Positions 56,501 to 64,000 of a DNA stretch of 64,000 nt are shown piece by piece (position 1 is the first letter of the stretch; the number at the start of each line of letters is the position of its first letter). The stretch is from Tritrichomonas musculus (taxonomy: Eukaryota > Parabasalia > Tritrichomonadida > Tritrichomonadidae), in NCBI GenBank assembly GCA_039105265.1, contig JAPFFF010000011.1, positions 4,836,001 through 4,900,000 of the forward strand, read 5' to 3'. The notes beneath the pieces were generated by a model, which searched no databases, was not told where the DNA came from, and was given only the letters and a program-made list of their open reading frames with translations. A program made the translations under genes and the position numbers.

Positions 56501-57739
56501 AATAAACAGGATTGTTTAAAATGTGTGGACAATATGGTAAAGCTTCTCGTGAAGGAATGAAATCCTTTTTGAATTTACCTCCTAGCTTCTCACATTTCTT
56601 GACATGGTTATTGAATCTATCCATATGTTCATGTCCTTTGTGAATGTATGAACCACAATGAGGACAAATATGAATATTTGTTAATGCTTCAGCGTTGATG
56701 ATGTACATTATGTGAATTATCTTATCCTTTGAATATAACAGAGCTGAAAACGTTTTGTTTGATTCGTCTGTGTTATGCCATTGTTCTTGAATATCATAAA
56801 TATGTTTCTCTTTGTCATATTCATAAATGTTGACATTGATGTTATGATTCTTCGCTGATTCTTTCATTTCTTCAATCGTGATACCTTTGAACGAGTTGAT
56901 TAATTGATTTGCTTCTTTTGTAGGTTTAGTTGAATAAGTTATTCCGTGTTCATCACATAATATTTTCTTTGCTGCTTTGGTTCTGTTAGCTGTATTATAT
57001 TTTGTTTTCTTTTCATCTTTGTTTTGATTTGTTAGTTCAGGAAACAAACAACAAGCAAGGAAACGATACCAACACAAACAATCATCAACGTTATCAATAA
57101 TGATATATTTATTTTTGCCAAACAATTCTGAAACTTCATCAATCTTTCCTGTTATCTTAACGACACGAGAGATTGTAAATGAAACAGACCAAACGATACA
57201 CAATTTGATGTTTGAAGCAGTGGTTTCATATTCATGAATCTTTGATTCAATATACAGTTTAACCTTGTCAATATCTTTACTCTCTCTAACTATTATTGGA
57301 ATTGATGCTTTATAGTTTTTCCATTTGATATCACTTGCCTCATATGTATATCTTTCACTTTCATTCTTGGGCGGTATCTCAAATATGCCTGTCAATTGAA
57401 AATATATTTTGAACGGTTTCACTTCTTGTTTAAATACTGTCTCAGTTAAATATTCATTGATTGTTCCTCTTCCTCCTCTTCTTCTTGTTCTTCTGCTTCT
57501 CTTTTCATTCTATTGACGAAAGCTAATATTGATATGTCATTGATTCTATCACCTTCATGTTCTCTAAAACCGAATGAAGTTAGATAGTTTTCTAAGATTG
57601 ATTGGAAATGTTTAACATCATAATCACTAGGTTTAGATGTTGACAAACGAGGTTTTAATTGAAGTTCATTATTGATATACCTGATTTGTTCAATAACAAA
57701 TGATTTGGTATCTTTTTGATAGTAATAACGAGAACTCAT
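53574..57739 (-). pseudogene. DNA polymerase B, broken copy (element B)
   Basis: Very close to the C polymerase: exonuclease motifs YDFETMEQ, GFNSSRFDSN and SYNDNDVEMM, the HNH/zinc module, GIDFNSLYPSS, KISMNGSYGY and VDTDSLYM are all present. The copy is broken (about one break). A local difference from C is an extra short segment in the zinc-finger area (HVKKCEKLGGKFKKDF). Confidence 0.88.
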
Positions 57740-57830
57740 TTATGATATAATTAAAAAATCAAATTATTTGAATTTTGAAAAATGTTAAATCAAAAAATAA
57801 AAAATATTTCGAGTTTTTTATTTCATTGAA
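57740..57830. promoter_or_regulatory. Divergent promoter: PolB / 116-aa gene (B)
   Basis: Nearly identical to 43835-43926, with the same TTTTTTATTTCATTGAAATG box. Confidence 0.5.
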
Positions 57831-58181
57831 ATGTCTGAGTTAAGAGAAATAATAAAACACATTGAAGAAATACATAAATTACTTTTGATATTAGAATCAA
57901 AACAAGAAGTAAGTGAAGAAGAAGAAACAAATGAAGAAGCAAATACAGAAGCAAACCATAAAAGAACGCGTTCAATATTCAATTCATCAAAGTTCTTGAA
58001 CAAGGATGAACGTGAAAAAGTTATACAATTTTTGGATGATAAAGTAATGAATGATATAAATAAGTTGCCAGGACATAAAAGGTGTTCATATACACAAAAC
58101 TTATTGAAGGAAAAATTGAAGTTAAATGTATCATCATATATGATTAATAGATTATTGGCATTTAAGAACAACAAAGAATAA
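57831..58181 (+). CDS. Small charged protein beside PolB (116 aa), element B
   Basis: Protein identical to that at 43927-44277. Function unknown; possible polymerase accessory. Confidence 0.65.
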   Translation: MSELREIIKHIEEIHKLLLILESKQEVSEEEETNEEANTEANHKRTRSIFNSSKFLNKDEREKVIQFLDDKVMNDINKLPGHKRCSYTQNLLKEKLKLNVSSYMINRLLAFKNNKE

Positions 58182-58219
58182 AAATATCATTTAATTAATT
58201 TGTTTATTTTTGGTTTAAA

Positions 58220-58465
58220 ATGAATAGTGCAATTAAAGGTTTGAGTTGTGATACATCAGCTTTACACGCTCAGTTTCGAATAGTTAAAGACAAGATATTC
58301 AATGAATGTATGAATTCTGAAGATGATGCATTAAACGGAAAGTTTGATAAGATGATTCACATATTGTCGATATATAAACAACTATTTAATGATATTGAAT
58401 CGATTAAAATACAATTAAAGCAAATCGGTGAAAGAATCAAATCAGCTGAACAAATGACTTTGTAA
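58220..58465 (+). CDS. 81-aa helical protein, element B
   Basis: Identical to the C copy except for a dense patch at 58419-58435 (KQIGER in place of RAIDER). This patch lies about 70 bp upstream of an inserted HNH cassette. Confidence 0.65.
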   Translation: MNSAIKGLSCDTSALHAQFRIVKDKIFNECMNSEDDALNGKFDKMIHILSIYKQLFNDIESIKIQLKQIGERIKSAEQMTL

Positions 58466-58507
58466 ATGAATCATTGAATGACTCATCATTAATGTTGTTT
58501 TATTTTT
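58466..58507 (+). repeat. 42-bp direct repeat, left copy
   Basis: ATGAATCATTGAATGACTCA and the following TTGTTTTATTTTT recur at 59176-59217 on the other side of the HNH gene, with one or two changes. C has a single copy (44562-44604). Confidence 0.85.
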
Positions 58508-58533
58508 GATTTTGATTTTTTATTTTCATTAAA

Positions 58534-59175
58534 ATGAGTCAACCAGTTGAACAAGCTAACAATGAATCAGTTGTTGAATTTGTTCCTTTGCTCAACTTTG
58601 AAGCTGATTATGAAATATTAAATCAATACCCTTTCACCATTAGGAAGAAATCAAATAAAAGAGTATTGAAAGAAAGTGTCAATAAACTTAGTGGATATAT
58701 AGATGTTAATTTGAATCAAAAAATATATTTGAAACATCGATTAATAGCTCTTCAATTCCTTCCAAATGATGACCCAATTAATAATGATGTCATTGACCAT
58801 ATCAATCATGATAAAACTGATAACCATTTGAATAACCTTAGATGGTGTTCATCGTCAGCCAATCAATATAATAAATCTAATTATAAAAGTGTTCAATATG
58901 AATTCATTGATGATATACCTAATGATTCAATGATGATTGATTTCTATGAAACAAAGACTGCAAGAAGAGAGTTTGAATCAAATAAATACTATTATTATCA
59001 TGATGAAACCAATAATGAAGACATATTTTATGGAAGAATCACTGATAATGTTTATAAAGTTCTTCATCATAATATAGCATATTCAGGAAATGAATATGTC
59101 AATCTTCGTGATATCAATAATAAAGTAGTTGGTTTGATGATTAACAAATTCAAACATCAACATGATTTACTTTAA
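58534..59175 (+). CDS. NUMOD4/HNH endonuclease-like protein (213 aa), inserted cassette (B)
   Basis: NUMOD4-like FVPLLNFEADYEILNQYPFT, then HNH core LKHRLIALQFLPNDDP, DHINHDKTDNHLNNLRWCSS and SANQYNKSNYKS. The C-terminal extension YEFIDDIPNDSMMIDFYETK is shared with the 212-aa protein but diverged. Strand and context differ from the 212-aa copies. It sits between the 81-aa and 191-aa gene positions and is flanked by 42-bp direct repeats; C lacks it there. It has its own TTTTTTATTTTCATTAAAATG promoter-like box. Confidence 0.85.
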   Translation: MSQPVEQANNESVVEFVPLLNFEADYEILNQYPFTIRKKSNKRVLKESVNKLSGYIDVNLNQKIYLKHRLIALQFLPNDDPINNDVIDHINHDKTDNHLNNLRWCSSSANQYNKSNYKSVQYEFIDDIPNDSMMIDFYETKTARREFESNKYYYYHDETNNEDIFYGRITDNVYKVLHHNIAYSGNEYVNLRDINNKVVGLMINKFKHQHDLL

Positions 59176-59217
59176 TTGAATCATTGAATGACTCATCATT
59201 AATGTTGTTTTATTTTT
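59176..59217 (+). repeat. 42-bp direct repeat, right copy
   Basis: Second copy of the repeat at 58466-58507, followed by ATTCAAATG at the start of the 191-aa-type gene. Confidence 0.85.
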
Positions 59218-59223
59218 ATTCAA

Positions 59224-59245
59224 ATGTCTTTAAACCGTGCACGTA
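59224..59245 (+). pseudogene. Start of a 191-aa-type gene at the B/D junction
   Basis: Codons MSLNRAR after a TTTATTTTTATTCAA box, as at 44616 (MALSKARI). Element D's AGTAGT end follows at 59246, at exactly the same base as the junction at 20989. Confidence 0.5.
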
Positions 59246-59744
59246 AGTAGTAATGATATGTGCGACGTGTATACCGGATAATTTTGGCACACCTTGCCCC
59301 ACCCAACCATGCGGCGCACCTAGCTCAGGTATGCAAAAATCGGGTGTGATACTCATTATAGTTTTTACCGTTGTTACCATTACCGAACATACATAATTTA
59401 AATAATTTTCTGAAATCCACAGCAAACTCCCCCAAAAACCCTACCACATCTACAAATACAAATTTCTGAATTTTGGGCTATCTACCTTACATAGAAGATT
59501 ACAACACTCGCAATAGGCAATCTACAATTTCACATTTTAAATTTTACATGATGAAACACGAAAAACTGACCTTCCTAAGATAGGTGCACAAACATGAAAA
59601 CCCTAGAACGATTTTTGCAAAAAATAATATTCACAAATGATGTTCAGAGATGAAGCTCAAACATGAAACACAAAACATGAAAATCATAATTTTAATATTT
59701 TTATTATTTTTATTTTTATTCTTACATAAACATCCAAACTCACA
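59246..59744. repeat. Left terminal region of element D, no gene
   Basis: About 500 bp without a convincing gene. The first ~90 bp are GC-richer (CACACCTTGCCCCACCCAAC). The end is AT-rich with TTTTTATTATTTTTATTTTT about 45 bp before the PolB start. Confidence 0.6.
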
Positions 59745-62041
59745 ATGACAAAAATAATTCCAACATCAGCATTTGATTTACCACAAGAAACATTAACGAA
59801 GATTATTACAATTCTGAACACAAAATTACATGCGAACATAAATTTAGATTCAGAAGACAGAGAACAAAATATAACAAACTTATGTAAGTATCTTAATGAA
59901 AACGCAGCTTTTGATATTCTCTTTGACTCTGAACTTGAAACCGAAGATATAATGCCAGATGAGACTCTTGGCGAAGTTGATATCAATAATTATGTTGAAG
60001 AAATTCTCAAACAAAGAACAAAACAAATAGAAGAAAACATAGAAATTGCAAAGAAAACTATAAATAGTGTTCTGGAGCAAATTAATACTGAACCTGAAAA
60101 TCAAGAATTATATGAGTATCTAGAGAAAAATGGGAGTAACTTCAAAAGCAAACACAAAGATTTCCTCATCATCAACTTTCCTTATGATTTCGACAGAGCT
60201 GTAGCAGCTTTACAAGAATATGATTATCCAGAAATATTTGTAAAAGAGAGATATGATCATGGTGAGCCTATAGTTACATACTACTTCAACGAAATTTCAT
60301 CTTTGGAAAACATATACGAATCTCTGTACAAAGTTTACAAAGATGAACTAAAACCTTTTAAAATTCACTTTCAGTTATCAGGTATCTTTGAAACAAGTAC
60401 CTTTGACTTCGAAACTTATGAAGAAAAATATGATTATGAGGCTAGAGAGATAAGATGGCAGAATTATAAATCTGCAATTCCAATAATAGTAAAAGATGAA
60501 AGAAACTTGGAAGAATGTAAAATGTATATAGAAACTGTGCTCAACAGCTATGAAACAACTTCATCAAATAACAAACTTACTATAGTACACTCAATTTCAT
60601 TTACAGTTTCAAGAATGAGAAAGGTTACAGGCCATATCAAAAATCTTCCACAAATTTTCAAGAACAACAACAATTATATTATTGTAGATGATGAAGATGA
60701 TAATTTATGTTGGTATAGATTTCTGGCTTGCTGTTTGTACCCAGAACTCACAAATCCTGAAAGTCAAAGAAAGAGTAAAAATATGGTCTACACTATTGAA
60801 CATCGTACCAAGCGTGCCAAGAAGCTCCTTTTAGAAGAACATAACATAACATACACAACAAAAATACCAAATTATGGAAAAACAATTCTAGCTCAGTTTC
60901 AAGGTTCAACGACAGAAGATATGATGAAATCAGCAGAGAAACATAAAATCAATGTTAACATTTATGAGTACAATAATGATGAACAATATGATTTACAGGA
61001 ACAATGGTATTTCAACGAAGAATATCCAACATTTTCTGCACTCTTGTTTGCCAAAGATAGAATTTTACATATAATGTTCATCAAAGATGCTGAGAAACTT
61101 ACCGCAATTCATGTTTGTCCAAAATGTAAGTCTTATGTTCATTATGGTCACAGCAATCTAAAAAGATTTGAAGATCATATCAAACATTGTGATGGAAAGT
61201 TCAAAAAACAATTTGTACCTAACAAAGAAGCTCTACCATACTGCCCACATATCTTAAACAACACTGTCTATGAATACTGTCTCGCTCATGATCTAGAATG
61301 GAAGCCAAACATATATTATATGACTTATGATTTTGAAACTATGGAGCAAGTTGTAAATGAAGAAGCTGGCAAATCTACTTTTATAAACTCAAAACTCATA
61401 CCACTCTCAGTTTCATCATGTGTGAAGTCTGCTTCTGGACTTACAACAAAGAACTTTAGCTTAAGAGATAGCAAAGATTTTATTCCACTTTGGTTAAATT
61501 GGCTTTTTGAAGAATCTTTGTTAATTTACGAAGATAAGCTAAAATATTCCTGTGTGCCAGAGAATATAGATCCAAATATTAATACTATTACTGTATTTGG
61601 CTTTAATTCTTCTAGGTTTGACAGTAATTTGTTCAAGAAATATTTAAACATGGAACACTGGAGTATAGATTCTACAAGTATTATAGGAACCTTATCATCT
61701 TTAAAACAATTTATACTCACTTCTTCTAAATATCATACTTCTTTAAGATTTATAGATGCACAAGCTTTTGTGGCAGGAGGAACATTAAAACAATTTGGAG
61801 TGGATTTTGGAGGGCAGGAGAACAGTGTAAAAGGTATATTTCCATACGAGGTTATCAACAATGAGAATTACAATGAAGTTTTGTCGAAAACAGAACCTTT
61901 CGCATATGAAGATTTCTATAGTTATCTCAATCAAAATAATCCTCTTTCTAAGAAAGATTATGAAGAATATGTGAAAGACAGCAAGAATTACAAAAATAGA
62001 TGGGAATATTTGCTAGCTTACAACGACAATGATGTAGAAAT
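59745..62041 (+). pseudogene. DNA polymerase B, 5' part (element D)
   Basis: Encodes the first ~765 residues of a PolB: papain/OTU-like DDNLCWYRFLACCL, zinc finger CPKCKSYVHYG...HIKHC, exonuclease motifs YDFETMEQ, GFNSSRFDSNLF and AYNDNDVE. Element E is inserted immediately after the last exonuclease motif, so the HNH module and polymerase motifs are not present here. Confidence 0.88.
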
Positions 62042-62302
62042 AGTAGTATATACGAGTCGGTTTCCGCTGGGGCTGGCACCCCACGCGTCAACACGAACTC
62101 GTCATAAAAGAAAAAGAAAAGAAAAGAAAAAGAAAAGAAAAGAAAAAAGAAAAAAAGAAAAAAATATTCTTGTTCTCACTACTGCTCCCCATCAATGAAA
62201 CGGCACAGGTACCCCACCCCACAACCGCCCATCTATGAAACGGCACAGGTACCAGCCCCGAGAATCTCGTACCTACTACAACAAAAATTAAAATAAAAGA
62301 AG
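62042..62302. repeat. Terminal region of element E with two short repeats
   Basis: Holds a purine-only (AAAAG)n-like tract at about 62105-62164 and a 23-bp direct repeat (ATCAATGAAACGGCACAGGT at 62191 and again, one base changed, at 62231). No gene. Confidence 0.75.
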
Positions 62303-62602
62303 TTAGATTTTACTAAGTAGTTCTTCTATATGAGGTAGTTCAGCATTAGTTTGAACACCTACATCCCAAAGGTCTTCAGTTTGAACACCTATCTCTTTAT
62401 ATTCATAGGGAATAAAATGACACTCTGTCACTATAAACATTTCTTCTTCTTCTTCTTGATGTTCCTTATAGTTTTTATACAAGCCCACTCGCTTTTTTTT
62501 CTTTGGGAACTTGGTAATGTTTCTTTCTTTGTCATCAAGAGGATAATGACGAGGTTCATTATTATCAATTCTATCAACAATGATTTTCCCCCACTTGTTC
62601 AT
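62303..62602 (-). CDS. 99-aa protein with tandem GVQT motifs, element E
   Basis: I use the start at 62602 (MNKWGKIIVDRIDNNEPRHY) because it follows TTTCATTTTTATTTTCGT; an in-frame upstream start would add 19 residues of poor quality. Basic KKKKRVGLYKNYKEH and a glutamate run are followed by EIGVQTED and DVGVQTNA, spaced exactly ten residues apart. The motif also occurs in the neighbouring gene at 63288. Family not recognised. Confidence 0.55.
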   Translation of the reverse strand: MNKWGKIIVDRIDNNEPRHYPLDDKERNITKFPKKKKRVGLYKNYKEHQEEEEEMFIVTECHFIPYEYKEIGVQTEDLWDVGVQTNAELPHIEELLSKI

Positions 62603-62643
62603 ACGAAAATAAAAATGAAATGAATCATTTAAAAAGTGAGTAA

Positions 62644-62979
62644 ATGTCATTTGTGCCACTCAAAGGCTTTACTAACGACTATGAGATACTGAATAGGTAC
62701 CCCTTTACTATAAGACGTAAGAGTAATCATTTTATATGCAAAGATGCAAAACATATAAAGGGGTATATACGAGTATGTCTAAATGGCAACTACTACTTGA
62801 AACATGTACTTATAGCAAGACAGTTCATACCTAATGATGACCCACAACATAAAATAGAGGTAGACCATATCAATAGGAATAGGGCTGACTACCATCTAAG
62901 CAACTTAAGATGGATAACCCCAACTGATAGTAACTATAACAGGGATATGCCCAAAATTATAAATGCGAGGGCAGATTAG
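62644..62979 (+). CDS. NUMOD4/HNH endonuclease-like protein (111 aa), element E
   Basis: FVPLKGFTNDYEILNRYPFT at the front, HNH core YLKHVLIARQFIPNDDP, VDHINRNRADYHLSNLRWIT, SNYNRDMPK. About half the length of the others because it lacks the C-terminal extension seen in B and C; the core is complete. Confidence 0.82.
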   Translation: MSFVPLKGFTNDYEILNRYPFTIRRKSNHFICKDAKHIKGYIRVCLNGNYYLKHVLIARQFIPNDDPQHKIEVDHINRNRADYHLSNLRWITPTDSNYNRDMPKIINARAD

Positions 62980-63220
62980 ATATTTGGTACTCTAAGAACT
63001 CAAAGGCAAAATGTTCTATTTGGTCGATAAATTCCAAATCACCATCTTTCATCATTACACCAAGAAATTCAGGTTCGAAATACTCAGCAGCTAACTCTTT
63101 TATCTTATTAATTAAAATATTACATACTCCCTCATTAGTCTCACATCTATAATCATAGAGGTAAGATACTATTTTATAGAGGATATATATACGCTCTTTT
63201 ATGGTCATGAAATAAGCCAT
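62957..63220 (-). CDS. 87-aa helical protein, element E
   Basis: MAYFMTIKERIYILYKIVSY, helical, with an acidic middle and aromatic C-terminal half. Read on the minus strand the start follows TTTTTTATTTCTGTATAA. Overlaps the HNH gene end by 23 bp, convergent. Unknown function. Confidence 0.55.
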   Translation of the reverse strand: MAYFMTIKERIYILYKIVSYLYDYRCETNEGVCNILINKIKELAAEYFEPEFLGVMMKDGDLEFIDQIEHFAFEFLEYQISNLPSHL

Positions 63221-63287
63221 TTATACAGAAATAAAAAAAAATGAAATAAACAACATCTTCTTCTTCTTTCTTTTATTTGATTTTTAA
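63221..63287. promoter_or_regulatory. Divergent promoter, element E
   Basis: 67-bp spacer with TTTTATTTGATTTTTAAATG at the right-hand start and TTTTTTATTTCTG on the left strand. Confidence 0.5.
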
Positions 63288-64000
63288 ATGACAAGTGATG
63301 TAGGTACACAAACTAAACCTAACAATAAAATACAACTACTACAAGGTACTATTAAATTTCGACCTAAACTAGTTGATAGAGATGTTGCAAGATTAACAAG
63401 AGGTTTGGGTCAAACTATATGGAAGTTCTCTAATAATCAAATAAATCTACAAAAATTATATGAGACATATTTAAATACTAGTATAGCTTTTAAAGACGTA
63501 CTTGAATTTGCTAATAGACTCAAGAGAGAGAAACCAAGAGCAAAATTTACAGGTTGTGTGTTTGCTATTAAGAAAAATCAAGATGATAAAGATGAACATG
63601 GGCATTACATAACAGTATTAAAGCCATATCAATATACTCTCCAAGAATCAGATCAAGGTATATTAACAGAGATAAAATTACATTATGATATTATCAACAT
63701 AAGGATATCTCGAATGAAGACTGAGGAGGAAAAACAAGCAGCTAGAGAACTGAGAGAGCAGATGAAAGAAAGAACATTGAAAAGTGATAAGAAAGAATAT
63801 AAAACTAGAGGTATTCAAACAGATGATATACCAGAATTGGCTCCATTACCCAGACCTCCAACTTTAAATCGAAATGATTATCATCTTAACCTTAGGAAAA
63901 TCGGTAGGAACCGACCCACAAATGTTGAGCCACCAACAAGGGATCAAAATCAAAACAGAATTCAACTTTTACTTCAAAGTAGTACAAATTTAGACGAGGA
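63288..64000 (+). CDS. Large protein, N-terminal 237 codons, runs off the window (E)
   Basis: Open from MTSDVGTQTKPNNKIQLLQG to the last base of the window. Residues ~20-135 look folded (RDVARLTRGLGQTIWKFSNN, FTGCVFAIKKNQDDKDEHGH), followed by a charged helical linker (~140-172) and RGIQTDDIPELAPLPRPPTL (~174). It contains two QT-type motifs (VGTQT at 5-9, GIQTDD at ~175). Not recognised as a known Polinton protein. Start context TTTTATTTGATTTTTAA. Confidence 0.6.
   Translation, partial: MTSDVGTQTKPNNKIQLLQGTIKFRPKLVDRDVARLTRGLGQTIWKFSNNQINLQKLYETYLNTSIAFKDVLEFANRLKREKPRAKFTGCVFAIKKNQDDKDEHGHYITVLKPYQYTLQESDQGILTEIKLHYDIINIRISRMKTEEEKQAARELREQMKERTLKSDKKEYKTRGIQTDDIPELAPLPRPPTLNRNDYHLNLRKIGRNRPTNVEPPTRDQNQNRIQLLLQSSTNLDE

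Larger units (their letters stand above)
48528..59245 (+). mobile_element. Maverick/Polinton element B, right part
   Basis: Resumes in the 372-aa gene and continues with 764-aa-type, fiber-like, HNH, PolB, 116-aa and 81-aa genes, a second HNH gene and the first codons of a 191-aa-type gene. Over most of its length it is almost identical to 32145-44610 of C. It is met at 59246 by the AGTAGT end of element D. Broken: interrupted by C and D, with about two further breaks. Confidence 0.75.
59246..62041 (+). mobile_element. Maverick/Polinton element D, left portion (polymerase-first)
   Basis: Begins AGTAGTAATGATATGTGCG, similar to the start of A. A ~500-bp terminal region is followed by a PolB gene. 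Interrupted at 62042 by element E. Its PolB is a separate lineage from those of A and B/C. Broken by the insertion; age cannot be judged well from one end. Confidence 0.75.
62042..64000 (+). mobile_element. Maverick-like element E, left portion
   Basis: Begins AGTAGTATATACGAGTCGGT, which resembles the internal AGTAGTATATATCAGTCGG ends of Z and C, and has the similar GTCAACACGAACTCGTCAT nearby. Contains four small genes not found in the other elements except for an HNH core. It runs off the window end, so neither family nor completeness is certain. Confidence 0.65.

Noticed and set aside
59216-59425. 69-residue minus frame over the start of element D
   Set aside because: Spans an element junction and has no start context or relatives.
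1-64000. tRNA, rRNA or spliceosomal intron signals
   Set aside because: I found no convincing cloverleaf, rRNA-like block or trichomonad-type intron motif; a covariance search would be needed to exclude small RNAs.

Overview
This window is almost entirely Maverick/Polinton DNA: large, self-synthesising, virus-like transposons with a protein-primed type DNA polymerase B, a retroviral-type integrase, a packaging ATPase and a double-jelly-roll type capsid gene. The DNA is very AT-rich, genes lack introns as far as I can see, 5' leaders are tiny, and nearly every start codon sits a few bases after a TTTATTTTT-like tract. Stacked Mavericks with these genes, together with KilA-N and NUMOD/HNH genes, point to a trichomonad (Trichomonas vaginalis or a relative), where Mavericks are known to fill a large part of the genome. 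I see no clear host housekeeping gene, tRNA or rRNA.

Layout. 1-678: a KilA-N gene. 679-2605 (element Z): left end of a Maverick, interrupted inside its capsid gene by element A. 2606-20988 (element A): a 'polymerase-first' Maverick with PolB, a small basic protein, a broken fiber-like gene, an 883-aa virion candidate, integrase, KilA-N, capsid and small virion genes. 20989-26855 and 48528-59245 (element B): a 'capsid-first' Maverick split by element C. 26856-48527 (element C): a nested Maverick of about 21.7 kb with nearly identical terminal inverted repeats of about 446 bp; it looks whole and young. 59246-62041 (element D): another polymerase-first Maverick, interrupted within PolB by element E (62042 to the window end).

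How the genes fit together (known for the superfamily, inferred here): PolB copies the element, the integrase inserts it, and the ATPase would package DNA into shells of the major capsid protein. The short membrane-active protein, the fiber-like protein, the 764/883-aa protein and the 116/130-aa protein form a conserved structural block. That block is present in two opposite arrangements relative to PolB in elements A and C. NUMOD4/HNH genes act as mobile passengers; one (58534-59175) has an unoccupied counterpart in element C and a nearby patch of dense differences suggestive of co-conversion.

Most notable: a phage-tail-fiber-like protein; a capsid protein with an exchangeable proline-rich surface-loop module; PolB fused to a papain/OTU-like domain, a zinc finger and an internal HNH domain; divergent gene pairs with only 14-22 bp between start codons; a 43-codon membrane protein; and TQT-type motifs in element E.
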